A stretch of DNA of 38,722 bases from Companilactobacillus kimchiensis (GTDB taxonomy: Bacteria > Bacillota > Bacilli > Lactobacillales > Lactobacillaceae), in the NCBI RefSeq assembly GCF_001438805.1, contig NZ_JQCF01000025.1, forward strand, positions 1-38,722. Direction: 5' to 3'. The notes beneath the pieces are model-generated. The model worked only from the letters and a program-made list of their open reading frames with translations, was not told the DNA's origin and made no database searches. The position numbers and the translations under genes were made by a program. This document shows, one piece after another, positions 31,133 to 38,722 of this stretch. How positions within the stretch are numbered: position 1 is the first letter of the stretch; the number at the start of each line of letters is the position of its first letter.

Positions 31133-31966
31133 TTGGAAAAAATCATTTCAATCGCAAACTTAAATTATACCTATCCCGATGCTAAACAGGCGGCTATTAA
31201 TGATCTCTCACTTGATATCTATAAAAACGAATGGATATCCATCGTTGGTAAAAATGGGAGCGGAAAGTCGACACTGACTAAACTAATTGATGGTTTGATC
31301 GAAGCGGATTCAGGAACAATTTCGGTCGCTGGTCAAATTATTAATGAAGATAATATTTGGGAAGCTAGAAAAAAAATTGGCATTATTTTCCAAAATCCAG
31401 ATCATCAATTTGTTGGAGCAACAGTTGAGGATGATGTGGCATTTGGTTTAGAAAATCAGGGTATGCCTCGGGAACAAATGGTAAAAGAAATCGATCGGGC
31501 TTTGGAGTTAGTCAAAATGTCTGATTTTAAAAAACGTGATCCGCAATCATTATCTGGAGGTCAAAAGCAACGGGTAGCTATCGCCGGAGTATTGGCAACC
31601 AAACCACAGATAATTATCATGGATGAATCGACAAGTATGCTTGATCCAGATGGACGTAAGACGGTTTTGAATTTGGTTCAACAATTGCGTAAAGAACAGG
31701 ATCTAACTATTATTTCAATCACGCATGATATAGAAGAAACTGAATTATCACAAAGAATCGTGGTTTTGAATACTGGAAAAATCGTTAAAGATGGTAAACC
31801 AGTTGAAATATATGATTTAGGTACTGATTTAAGAAAATATGGACTTGAGGAGCCTTTTTCGAGTAAATTAATGTCAACACTAAGGGATACCGTAAAATTG
31901 CCTGAGGGCTATCTAAGTGAAGAGGAGCTGGAACAACAATTATGGAAATTACATTCGAACATGTGA
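31133..31966 (+). CDS. ecfA1: ECF transporter energy-coupling ATPase EcfA1
   Basis: This is one of two ATPases of the energy-coupling-factor module, which drives uptake of vitamins and metals through interchangeable S components. It has 277 aa. Walker A is GKNGSGKST (39–47), Q-loop Gln87 (FQNPDHQ), signature LSGGQ (140–144), Walker B IIIMDE ending at Glu165, and switch His198. The start is TTG after GAGGAG. It overlaps ecfA2 by 25 bp. No S component is encoded nearby, so this is a shared group II module. Confidence 0.95.
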   Translation: MEKIISIANLNYTYPDAKQAAINDLSLDIYKNEWISIVGKNGSGKSTLTKLIDGLIEADSGTISVAGQIINEDNIWEARKKIGIIFQNPDHQFVGATVEDDVAFGLENQGMPREQMVKEIDRALELVKMSDFKKRDPQSLSGGQKQRVAIAGVLATKPQIIIMDESTSMLDPDGRKTVLNLVQQLRKEQDLTIISITHDIEETELSQRIVVLNTGKIVKDGKPVEIYDLGTDLRKYGLEEPFSSKLMSTLRDTVKLPEGYLSEEELEQQLWKLHSNM

Positions 31967-32796
31967 CACATTCTTATGATGTGAATAGTCCAACAGCCAA
32001 TCTGGGCTTAGACGATGTCACATTGAAGATCAAAAATGGATTATTTACAGCCATCATTGGTCAAACAGGTAGTGGAAAATCAACTTTAGTAAGACATATC
32101 AATGCGCTGTTAAAACCAACATCAGGAACAATTACGATTGGTGATCGGGTGATTACTTCAGACACTAACAATAAGAATCTAAAACCATTGCGGAAACAAA
32201 TTGGTATGGTTTTCCAATTTCCTGAAAGTCAATTGTTTGAAGAAACTGTGGAAAAGGATATCATGTTTGGCCCTATGAACTTTGGTGCAACAGAAACCGA
32301 AGCCCGTGAAGCAGCTCGAACAGTGATCAAATTGGTTGGTTTGGATGAATCATATTTGACTCAATCACCATTTGATCTTTCTGGCGGACAGATGCGACGG
32401 GTAGCTATTGCTGGAGTTTTGGCAAGTGATCCAGAAACTATTATTTTAGATGAACCGACTGCTGGACTTGATCCAGTGGGTCGAAAAGAGATTATGAGCC
32501 TGTTTAAGGACTTGCAGGTTAAGGGTAAGACAATTATCTTGATTACCCATAATATGGATGATGTAGCTAATTATGCAGATGCAATGGCAGTTATCCACCG
32601 TGGAAAACTTATTGCTCAGGGTTTTCCAAAGGAAGTTTTCAACAATCAAGAACTATTAAAAAACGATTTAATAACTTTACCCAAGAGTGCTGAATTTGCT
32701 AAGGGATTAATGCAGCAGGGCTTTCACTTTGATAAGTTACCAATTACAATTGACGAGTTAGGGACTGAAATAAAACATCAGTTAAACGGTGATTAA
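31942..32796 (+). CDS. ecfA2: ECF transporter energy-coupling ATPase EcfA2
   Basis: This is the second ECF ATPase, 284 aa, forming a heterodimer with EcfA1. Walker A is GQTGSGKS (40–47), Q-loop Gln92 (FQFPESQ), signature LSGGQ (146–150), Walker B with Asp170–Glu171 and D-loop AGLDP. The start ATG lies inside the end of ecfA1, and the stop abuts the ecfT start, so the three genes are tightly coupled. Confidence 0.95.
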   Translation: MEITFEHVTHSYDVNSPTANLGLDDVTLKIKNGLFTAIIGQTGSGKSTLVRHINALLKPTSGTITIGDRVITSDTNNKNLKPLRKQIGMVFQFPESQLFEETVEKDIMFGPMNFGATETEAREAARTVIKLVGLDESYLTQSPFDLSGGQMRRVAIAGVLASDPETIILDEPTAGLDPVGRKEIMSLFKDLQVKGKTIILITHNMDDVANYADAMAVIHRGKLIAQGFPKEVFNNQELLKNDLITLPKSAEFAKGLMQQGFHFDKLPITIDELGTEIKHQLNGD

Positions 32797-33594
32797 ATGG
32801 ATAAAATAATTTTAGGACGATATTTGCCAGGAGATTCAATCATTTATCGTCTCGACCCACGAGGTAAATTTCTATTAACATTTTACTTTGTTGGAATCGT
32901 CTTTTTGGCGAATAATGTAGCCTCATATGCATTTTTACTAGCTTTTGTCCTCTTTGCTGTCTATCTTTCAAAAATCAATTTTGGTTTCTTCATCAAGGGG
33001 TTACAGCCGATATTCTGGTTAATTTTATTTACAGTCGCGTTGCAGCTCTTCTTTACGCCCAGTAATCATCCAATTTGGCATTGGGGCTTTTTGACTTTTT
33101 CTAAAGAAGGTATGGTAATAGCGGCGTATATTTTTATCAGATTTGTTTTGATTATTTTTATTTCGACCTTATTAACATTGACTACAACGCCAATCGAAAT
33201 TTCCGATTCAATCGAGAGCATTCTCAAGCCACTGAAGAAGATTAATTTTCCAGTGACACAGGTTGCTTTAATGTTGTCGATTGCCTTAAGATTTGTGCCG
33301 TTATTAGTTGATGAAACAACCAAGATTATGGATGCTCAACGAGCTCGTGGAGTTGACTTTGGTGAGGGTGGGTTGATCAAGCGGATCAAATCATTTGTAC
33401 CAATTCTAATCCCTCTTTTTGTCAGCAGTTTTTCAATTGCCTATGATTTAGCTATTGCGATGGAGTCACGTGGTTACAAAGATGGTGAAGGGCGCAGTAA
33501 GTATCGCGTTCTGAATTGGAGTAAACGAGACAATTTTATGATTCTATTCATGACGGTTTTGACAATTATTTTATTATTCTTACGGAGTTATTAA
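32797..33594 (+). CDS. ecfT: ECF transporter transmembrane scaffold EcfT
   Basis: EcfT is the membrane scaffold that joins the S component to the EcfA1–EcfA2 ATPases. It has 265 aa with several hydrophobic helices in the first half. The two ATPase-coupling motifs are visible as ARG in QRARGVDFGEGG and SRG in AMESRGYKDGEG. It starts at the base after the ecfA2 stop. truA follows after 3 nt. Confidence 0.95.
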   Translation: MDKIILGRYLPGDSIIYRLDPRGKFLLTFYFVGIVFLANNVASYAFLLAFVLFAVYLSKINFGFFIKGLQPIFWLILFTVALQLFFTPSNHPIWHWGFLTFSKEGMVIAAYIFIRFVLIIFISTLLTLTTTPIEISDSIESILKPLKKINFPVTQVALMLSIALRFVPLLVDETTKIMDAQRARGVDFGEGGLIKRIKSFVPILIPLFVSSFSIAYDLAIAMESRGYKDGEGRSKYRVLNWSKRDNFMILFMTVLTIILLFLRSY

Positions 33595-33597
33595 TTT

Positions 33598-34341
33598 ATG
33601 ACAAGATATAAACTGACCATCTCCTATGATGGGACTAAGTTTCATGGTTTCCAGCGTCAAAATGATTTACGAACAGTTCAAGGTGTGGTCGAAAAAGCTT
33701 TAAGTAAGATGACTAAGGGTAAACAGGTCAATGTTTTTGGATCTGGACGAACTGATGCTGGAGTACATGCCTTTGGTCAAGTAATTCATTTTGATTATCC
33801 TGGAATGATGCCAGCCGAGAATATGCTAAAAGCAGTTAATTCATTAATGCCCTTGGATATTTTGGTTAGCAGTGCATCGATCGTTGATGAGAACTTTCAT
33901 GCCCGTTTTGGTGTTAAACGAAAAACATATCAGTATCGGGTGGATTGTGGATATTACACGGATCCTTTCAAAAGGTTTTACACAGGCCATTATCCGTATA
34001 CTTTGGATGTGGATAAAGTTCAGATAGCTTTGAAAGATCTAGTTGGTGAACATGATTTTTCTAGCTTTGCGGCTTCAGGTGGAGTGATAGAAAATAAAGT
34101 TAGGACTATCTATTCTGCGACAGCCGTGTATAATAAGAGCAATGACGAATTAGTTTTTGAATTTACGGGCAACGGCTTCCTATATAATATGGTTAGAATC
34201 TTAGTAGCTACTCTACTAGAGATCGGTAATGGGCGTAGGGATGTACATGACTTCTTGAGATTGTTTGAAGTAAAGGATCGACAAGAGGCTCGTGGTACAG
34301 CACCTGCAAGTGGGCTATATTTAAAAGAAGTTTTTTATTAA
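33598..34341 (+). CDS. truA: tRNA pseudouridine(38–40) synthase TruA
   Basis: TruA converts uridines 38–40 of the tRNA anticodon stem to pseudouridine. It has 247 aa. The catalytic aspartate is Asp53 in [14 protein letters not shown]. Other family segments are [17 protein letters not shown] and [19 protein letters not shown] about 10 nt upstream of the ATG lies within the end of ecfT. The ecfA1–ecfA2–ecfT–truA–rplM–rpsI order is typical of Firmicutes. Confidence 0.97.
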   Translation: MTRYKLTISYDGTKFHGFQRQNDLRTVQGVVEKALSKMTKGKQVNVFGSGRTDAGVHAFGQVIHFDYPGMMPAENMLKAVNSLMPLDILVSSASIVDENFHARFGVKRKTYQYRVDCGYYTDPFKRFYTGHYPYTLDVDKVQIALKDLVGEHDFSSFAASGGVIENKVRTIYSATAVYNKSNDELVFEFTGNGFLYNMVRILVATLLEIGNGRRDVHDFLRLFEVKDRQEARGTAPASGLYLKEVFY

Positions 34342-34346
34342 TAATC

Positions 34347-34355
34347 TGTGGATAA
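34347..34355 (+). other. DnaA-box nonamer TGTGGATAA at the rplM promoter
   Basis: This is a perfect DnaA-box nonamer ending 3 nt before the -35 element of the rplM promoter. Confidence 0.5.
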
Positions 34356-34358
34356 ATA

Positions 34359-34387
34359 TTGACTTAATATGAAAATCACAGTATTAT
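34359..34387 (+). promoter_or_regulatory. rplM–rpsI promoter
   Basis: TTGACT (34359–34364) and TATTAT (34382–34387) are 17 nt apart. The -10 is embedded in AGTATTAT, as at the rpoB promoter. Confidence 0.75.
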
Positions 34388-34393
34388 TGTAAC

Positions 34394-34469
34394 TGGTATT
34401 GTTTGCCCCACGTAAGCCCCGGAAACTTATTAGGTTGTCAAACAGACGTAGAAACTGGAGGAATTTATA
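34394..34469 (+). promoter_or_regulatory. L13 (rplM) leader, candidate L13_leader element
   Basis: TGTTTG (34400–34405) pairs with CAAACA (34439–34444), closing a C- and G-rich interior that ends 12 nt before GGAGG. Firmicutes are known to carry an autoregulatory L13 leader at this position. The assignment rests on location and the closing stem. Confidence 0.55.
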
Positions 34470-34913
34470 GTGCGTACAACACCATTAGCAAAAGCAAGTG
34501 AAGTTGAACGTAAATGGTATGTTATTGATGGTGAAGATGTTGTCTTAGGTAGACTTTCATCTGTTGTTGCTTCTATTCTTAGAGGTAAAAACAAACCAAC
34601 TTACACACCTAACGTTGATACAGGTGACAATGTTATTGTCATCAATGCAGATAAAGTTAGATTAACAGGTAAAAAAGCAAAGAATAAGATTTATTATTCT
34701 CATTCAGATCACCCAGGTGGGTTGAAGAGCATTAGTGCTGGCGAAAAGAGAGCTACTAAGCCAGAACGTTTTGTCGAAGACTCAATTCGTGGTATGTTAC
34801 CTAAGAATACACTTGGTCGTCTAGAAATTAAGAAGTTGCACGTATATGCAGGTTCTGAACATGGAAACCAAGCACAAAATCCAGAAATGTTGGATATCAA
34901 CAAACTAATCTAA
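34470..34913 (+). CDS. rplM: 50S ribosomal protein L13 (uL13)
   Basis: L13 is an early-assembly protein of the large subunit. It has 147 aa. It begins [20 protein letters not shown] and contains [20 protein letters not shown] and [13 protein letters not shown]. The start is GTG after TGGAGG. It is cotranscribed with rpsI, 13 nt downstream. Confidence 0.98.
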   Translation: MRTTPLAKASEVERKWYVIDGEDVVLGRLSSVVASILRGKNKPTYTPNVDTGDNVIVINADKVRLTGKKAKNKIYYSHSDHPGGLKSISAGEKRATKPERFVEDSIRGMLPKNTLGRLEIKKLHVYAGSEHGNQAQNPEMLDINKLI

Positions 34914-34926
34914 GGAGGAAAAGAAT

Positions 34927-35319
34927 TTGGCACAAGTAGCATACTCCGGAACAGGACGCCGTAAGGATTCAGTTGCACGTGTTCGCTTAGTTCCCGGAAA
35001 CGGAAAAATTACAATCAACAAACGTGATGTCAAAGATTACATTCCTTTTGACAATTTGATTGCTGATATGAAACAACCTCTAGATATTACTGAAACAGCA
35101 GAAAGCTATGACGTTTTAGCTAACGTTGATGGTGGAGGCTTTTCAGGACAAGCTGGAGCAATCAGACATGGTATTGCTAGAGCCCTACTTGATGTAGATC
35201 CTGATTTCAGACCTACACTTAAAGCAGCCGGTTTCTTAACACGTGACCCTCGTATGAAGGAACGTAAGAAGCCAGGTCTTAAAAAAGCTCGTAAAGCTTC
35301 ACAATTCTCAAAACGTTAA
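34927..35319 (+). CDS. rpsI: 30S ribosomal protein S9 (uS9)
   Basis: S9 lies in the 30S head, and its C-terminal tail contacts P-site tRNA. It has 130 aa. It begins [20 protein letters not shown] and ends with the conserved basic tail [11 protein letters not shown]. The start is TTG after AAGGAGG. A strong terminator follows 24 nt after the stop. Confidence 0.98.
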   Translation: MAQVAYSGTGRRKDSVARVRLVPGNGKITINKRDVKDYIPFDNLIADMKQPLDITETAESYDVLANVDGGGFSGQAGAIRHGIARALLDVDPDFRPTLKAAGFLTRDPRMKERKKPGLKKARKASQFSKR

Positions 35320-35343
35320 TATTTATTATTATCGGTTTGATTC

Positions 35344-35377
35344 AAAAAACATCTCTCAGTGTGAGGGATGTTTTTTT
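35344..35377 (+). terminator. intrinsic terminator of rplM–rpsI
   Basis: AAAAAACATCTCTCA pairs with TGAGGGATGTTTTTT (one T·G pair) around a 3-nt loop, followed by a T run. Confidence 0.95.
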
Positions 35378-35407
35378 GTTATGCTTATAGATGTGAAGGA
35401 GATAATT

Positions 35408-35911
35408 ATGGATATAAAAAATTTCTCAACTAAGTATCAAGTTAAACAATTAGATTCAAGTGATGTGAATAAAGTTTTTGCACTTGTGCAAAACAATTCA
35501 AACTTTTTTAACTATTGTCCACCTCAACCGACTCGTCACAGTATTTTGGAGGATATGCAAATCTTACCAGCCAACAAAACCGCCGACGATAAATTCTATT
35601 TAGGATTTTTTGACGATCAACAATTAGTGGCAGTGATGGATCTAGTTACGAAGTATCCAGATGATCAAACAGCTTGGATGGGGCTGTTTATAGTAGATGC
35701 CAAATATCAAAATAAAGGTGTCGGATCAGCAATTATTTCAGAGGTTACCCAAGTTTTACATCAATCTGATTTGAAAAAAATCGAATTGGCTTATCCACGA
35801 GGTAATGCACAGAGTGAGCATTTCTTGTTGAAAAATGCTTTTGTTAAAACTGGCCAAGAAGTTTCTGAAGCTGGTTATACAGTTGTCGTGATGGAAAGAG
35901 CTATATTATAA
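35408..35911 (+). CDS. GNAT-family N-acetyltransferase
   Basis: This is a 167-aa acetyl-CoA-dependent acyltransferase of the GNAT fold, cytoplasmic. ATG at 35408 follows AAGGAGA; the frame is open nine codons further but without a ribosome binding site. The acetyl-CoA-binding motif A is AKYQNKGVGSAII (98–110), with QNKGVG as the pyrophosphate loop. The acceptor (small molecule, antibiotic or protein) is unknown. It lies between the rpsI terminator and a degraded SdpI-like gene whose reading frame begins directly at this gene's stop codon. Confidence 0.85.
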   Translation: MDIKNFSTKYQVKQLDSSDVNKVFALVQNNSNFFNYCPPQPTRHSILEDMQILPANKTADDKFYLGFFDDQQLVAVMDLVTKYPDDQTAWMGLFIVDAKYQNKGVGSAIISEVTQVLHQSDLKKIELAYPRGNAQSEHFLLKNAFVKTGQEVSEAGYTVVVMERAIL

Positions 35912-36019
35912 GCTGATAGTTGGGGCTTTAAACCAAGAGCAATTTTCTTGTTGCCACTGAGATTATCGGCTGTGCAGTTGATTATTTCGGTATTAGGATC
36001 AGTTATTAGTCACATAATG

Positions 36020-36028
36020 TTATCCACA
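36020..36028 (-). other. DnaA-box nonamer within the SdpI remnant
   Basis: TTATCCACA on the plus strand (TGTGGATAA on the minus strand) is a perfect DnaA-box match in non-functional sequence. Confidence 0.4.
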
Positions 36029-36070
36029 GGCTTAGGTATAAATATACATGGCGTTAAGAATGCATTGGTA

Positions 36071-36080
36071 ATAGCATAGC
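36071..36080 (+). repeat. 5-bp tandem duplication ATAGC x2
   Basis: Two adjacent copies of ATAGC shift the SdpI-like frame by +2. One copy restores a continuous family-like sequence. This looks like a simple slippage duplication. Confidence 0.75.
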
Positions 36081-36347
36081 AGGAATCATGTTGCTTGCTT
36101 TGGGAATCGTATTAAGACAAATAAAACGGCACAGGACCATTGGTATCAGACTTCTATGGATTTTGAAAATTAAACGAGGGTGGAAAATGGCCCATAAATT
36201 TGGCTCTAAGCTATTTATTATCAGTGTGGTGTTTCTGATTGCCTGTGGATTACTTTCGATTCAGGGGCTAATTTTGCCAGTTATTTTGGCAATTATTATC
36301 CTAACCTGTGGATATTCTTAGCTATTGCATCTTAAAAGAATTTGAAT

Positions 36348-36385
36348 AAAAAAGAGACTTGATTTTGGATAATCAAGTCTCTTTT
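36348..36385 (-). terminator. terminator for the lectin/WxL gene
   Basis: AAAAGAGACTTGATT pairs perfectly with AATCAAGTCTCTTTT (15 bp) around a 6-nt loop. On the minus strand the stem is followed by six Ts. On the plus strand it has four Ts, so it may also work weakly in that direction. Confidence 0.92.
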
Positions 36386-36391
36386 ATGCGT

Positions 36392-38722
36392 TTAATTTTT
36401 AATTCCATCGGAAATGGTCCAAGTTATTTTACCCTGATAGGTACCACTAATCTGATAAGTGCTCTGCTTTAAAAGGATTCCCTGATTAGCGAGCCATTGT
36501 TTACTAATTTGGGAAGTTTGTGCACCATCAAGTGATTTGGTACCAGTAGCGATCGTGGTTAAATTATTATAAAGTGACTTTTGATTACCATTTTTATCAA
36601 CAAAGATAAGCCCACCATTATTCCATTTGGCAGTTTTATCACCTTTATTTACAAGCTCACTTGCCTCAGCCTGTAAAGTCCAAGATGAATTCTTTGGACG
36701 TTCGTCAGTAATATAAACATTCCAATCATCAGAACGACCGATAGTTCGATCCGTTGGATAACTATTGACGGATTTAAAACTACTTGTATTGGCAGTTGTT
36801 AGTAATAAACTACCGACCACTGTAATATGATACTCAATTTGATTGGAAACGTTGTGATAGTCATCTTCAACAGTAAAGACAATATCATTAGAACCGTCTT
36901 TCAAATCATTAGTTGATATTGGAAAATGGAAAGTATCATTTGAATTTGAATCAAGAATACTACTCATTGAAGTCGCAATCTTTGATTTTTGACCATTGAT
37001 TGTAGCATAAACTTGAAAATTATTAGGATCAACTGTAGTAGAAGTATTATAAGCTACTTTACCTCCTAATGTGATACCGTCACCAATTTTGATTGATTGG
37101 TTAATAGTATCAGTAGCAGTTAAATTGATTTTTTTGGGTTGAACAATTTTGAACGGAGTCGTCATAACATCATTGTATGAGTTATCTCCATTGAAACTAG
37201 CATGAGTCGAAGAAACTGAAGTGGTTTCCAAAGGTTTGCCATCAGTGCCATTGCTAGACTTAGCGGTTCCGTAAATTGTAACTGTAGCATTTGGATTATC
37301 ATTTAGGTCTAAAGCTTTAGTCAACGTATGTTTAATATTAGTTTGATCACCAGTTAAAGTGAATGTTTCAGTTGGTGTAGTGTCATTATTATAAGTGACT
37401 GTAGCATTTTTATAAGTAATATTAGTTGGTAAGTCAATGTTAGCTATGATATTGGACCATGGTTTGGAACCACTGACATATTTAGGATTATAAGTTAAAG
37501 CCAGTTCATCACCATCATTGACAGAATTAGCCTGAGATGTACCACCTGTAGTAACCTCACGATTGTCTTGTGTCACATCGTAAAGTGAGGAAGTTAAATT
37601 GGCTTCAACAATGGAAGGGATAGATTCAAAAATAATCAGATTGGTTTCGGATGCTTCACCAGTTGAACCGGTAAATCCCCAATATAGTTTGTTACTGCCA
37701 TTCAAATGGAAGGGATCGTTACTAATAACATTACCGGCAGCATCTTTCTCTTGAATGGGAATTGTTTGTGAAACAGCATTACTGTTAGGTGTACCATCAA
37801 GATTCTTATCATTGAAATTGTAGATAATTTGTGGATAGGATTGTCCACTATCACCATTATTAACGGCAACGTTAGCTGGTTCCCAAGTAACAGTTAGGTG
37901 ATGCCATTTTTGATCAGTTAATAAATGTGTATTGTTTCTATTTTGAATAAGGCCAGTATGCCGCATAATAGGACCATTAGGACTACTTATATCATAAGTA
38001 TATGGTGAAGCTGGGAATCCAGAGGCAATATGGTCAGCACCAGAAGTTAAAACTGAATCAAAGTTACTGTCATATCCACCCCTATTCATATTAGAAAAGG
38101 TATCAAATTCAAGAGCCCAGCTATTCTGAATTGCCCGTCCAGCAATCAGTTTGCTAGTATTGTTCTCTTTTTGGACCGTATCGTTACTATTTTTCAAAAC
38201 GGATCCCCAAACACCTAGAGTTTCACCACCAATACCACTACCGGTCACACCATAAGCGTCAGAACTATTGAAAGCATTGGGACCAGAGTTTTGCAAGACA
38301 AAGGCCATTCCGTCTCCGTTATTAGGGTTAACTACATCGCCACCAAAGTATAGCCACATGGACATTGTCTGACGACGATTAACATCGATGTAATTTTGAT
38401 TATCTGTATCAGATCTAGCCTGATCTCTTTTTGACCAAACCGCCGCAACAGTAGATTGATGACCATATTTAGAAATCTTAACAACTGCTTGTTTGGAAGA
38501 ATTGGTAGAAGAACCTGGTTCCAAAATAGCACCAGAATTAGTATTACCGGTAGGGATTGGGTATTGGCCAACATTAAACCAATCGCTTAAATCCTTGATA
38601 CCGTCAGGTACAGCAGCAGATTTTCCAAGAATATTAGAAAGTGACGTGGGAGTGGCTAGAATTGTAGTGTAATTGAAGGATAAGGTTGAAAATAAACCTA
38701 TCATAAATAATATAATTATATA
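36392..38722 (-). CDS. secreted lectin-like cell-surface protein with C-terminal WxL-type domain (5' partial)
   Basis: The frame is open to the window edge. The ATG at 38704 has no ribosome binding site, and the residues before it (YIIILF) extend a hydrophobic signal peptide, so the true start is outside. Counting from that ATG (770 aa), a legume-type lectin-like domain spans about 70–370: GGDVVNPNNGDGMAFVLQNS, ALEFDTFSN, KWHHLTVTW and LYWGFTGSTGEASETNLIIF. Ig-like repeats follow (about 370–650). The C terminus has WTL at 675–677 and ends GKITWTISDGIKN, matching the two WxL motifs that bind peptidoglycan non-covalently. There is no LPxTG motif. A role in binding host, plant or wall glycans is likely but unproven. 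Confidence 0.82.
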   Translation of the reverse strand, partial: YIIILFMIGLFSTLSFNYTTILATPTSLSNILGKSAAVPDGIKDLSDWFNVGQYPIPTGNTNSGAILEPGSSTNSSKQAVVKISKYGHQSTVAAVWSKRDQARSDTDNQNYIDVNRRQTMSMWLYFGGDVVNPNNGDGMAFVLQNSGPNAFNSSDAYGVTGSGIGGETLGVWGSVLKNSNDTVQKENNTSKLIAGRAIQNSWALEFDTFSNMNRGGYDSNFDSVLTSGADHIASGFPASPYTYDISSPNGPIMRHTGLIQNRNNTHLLTDQKWHHLTVTWEPANVAVNNGDSGQSYPQIIYNFNDKNLDGTPNSNAVSQTIPIQEKDAAGNVISNDPFHLNGSNKLYWGFTGSTGEASETNLIIFESIPSIVEANLTSSLYDVTQDNREVTTGGTSQANSVNDGDELALTYNPKYVSGSKPWSNIIANIDLPTNITYKNATVTYNNDTTPTETFTLTGDQTNIKHTLTKALDLNDNPNATVTIYGTAKSSNGTDGKPLETTSVSSTHASFNGDNSYNDVMTTPFKIVQPKKINLTATDTINQSIKIGDGITLGGKVAYNTSTTVDPNNFQVYATINGQKSKIATSMSSILDSNSNDTFHFPISTNDLKDGSNDIVFTVEDDYHNVSNQIEYHITVVGSLLLTTANTSSFKSVNSYPTDRTIGRSDDWNVYITDERPKNSSWTLQAEASELVNKGDKTAKWNNGGLIFVDKNGNQKSLYNNLTTIATGTKSLDGAQTSQISKQWLANQGILLKQSTYQISGTYQGKITWTISDGIKN

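Larger units (their letters stand above)
35912..36321 (+). pseudogene. SdpI-family membrane/immunity protein remnant (5'-truncated, frameshifted)
   Basis: Right after the GNAT stop, in the same frame, the sequence reads ADSWGFKPRAIFLLPL and continues to NALVIA before a stop at 36077–36079. A second frame continues GIMLLALGIVLRQIKRHRT, then IGIRLLWILK and AHKFGSKLFIISVVF to 36321. Together this resembles the SdpI family (immunity to SdpC toxin and related membrane proteins), whose signature resembles IGIRTPWTLK. The tandem ATAGC at 36071–36080 explains the break: removing one copy gives VIAGIMLLALG. The first 70 or so residues and the start codon are missing. An ATG at 36088 could give 77 aa but has no good ribosome binding site. 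Confidence 0.75.

Noticed and set aside
36088-36321. Stand-alone 77-aa membrane protein gene
   Set aside because: It is better explained as the C-terminal part of a frameshifted SdpI-family gene; there is no good ribosome binding site before the ATG.
1-38722. CRISPR arrays, prophage or complete insertion sequences
   Set aside because: No spaced direct repeats, phage-type genes or transposase frames are visible.

Overview
This is a low-GC Firmicutes chromosome segment from the Lactobacillaceae, perhaps a Companilactobacillus-like species (the genus is a guess). The evidence is the gene order clpC–rpoB–rpoC–comC–rpsL–rpsG–fusA, then S10–spc–alpha, then ecfA1–ecfA2–ecfT–truA–rplM–rpsI. AT-rich spacers, zinc-binding forms of S14, L36 and adenylate kinase, frequent TTG/GTG starts and a WxL-type surface protein agree with this. 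Most of the window is core housekeeping DNA. I see no prophage, CRISPR array or complete insertion sequence, and no convincing wholly new multi-gene system.

Layout. 1–115: 3' part of tRNA-Gly(GCC) and its terminator. 330–2825: clpC. 2838–10409: rpoB promoter, a long structured leader, rpoB, rpoC and a terminator. 10450–11920: an alpha/beta hydrolase overlapping, tail to tail, a prepilin peptidase (comC). 11979–15268: str operon (rpsL, rpsG, fusA; no tuf follows). 15270–15767: a gene-free spacer holding a 193-bp inverted-repeat-bounded element with a 44-codon coding remnant. 15768–16964: a CPBP membrane protease on the minus strand. 17056–28270: S10 and spc genes in one run (rpsJ to adk) behind a structured leader, ending in a weak terminator on the adk stop. 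28281–31072: infA promoter, infA, rpmJ, rpsM, rpsK, rpoA, rplQ and a large branched terminator. 31133–34341: ecfA1, ecfA2, ecfT, truA. 34359–35377: promoter, leader, rplM, rpsI, terminator. 35408–36321: a GNAT acetyltransferase fused at its stop codon to a broken SdpI-family remnant. 36348–38722: a lectin-like/WxL surface protein on the minus strand, whose 5' end lies outside the window.

The genes work together to make RNA polymerase (rpoA, rpoB, rpoC), most of the ribosome, initiation factor IF-1 and elongation factor G, the SecY translocon, adenylate kinase and the energizing module of ECF vitamin transporters. The most interesting signals are non-coding: the rpoB leader (probably the Lacto-rpoB RNA class), the S10, str and L13 leaders, the 15303–15495 element, four perfect DnaA-box nonamers (two beside ribosomal-protein promoters), and a 5-bp tandem duplication that explains the frameshift in the SdpI pseudogene.
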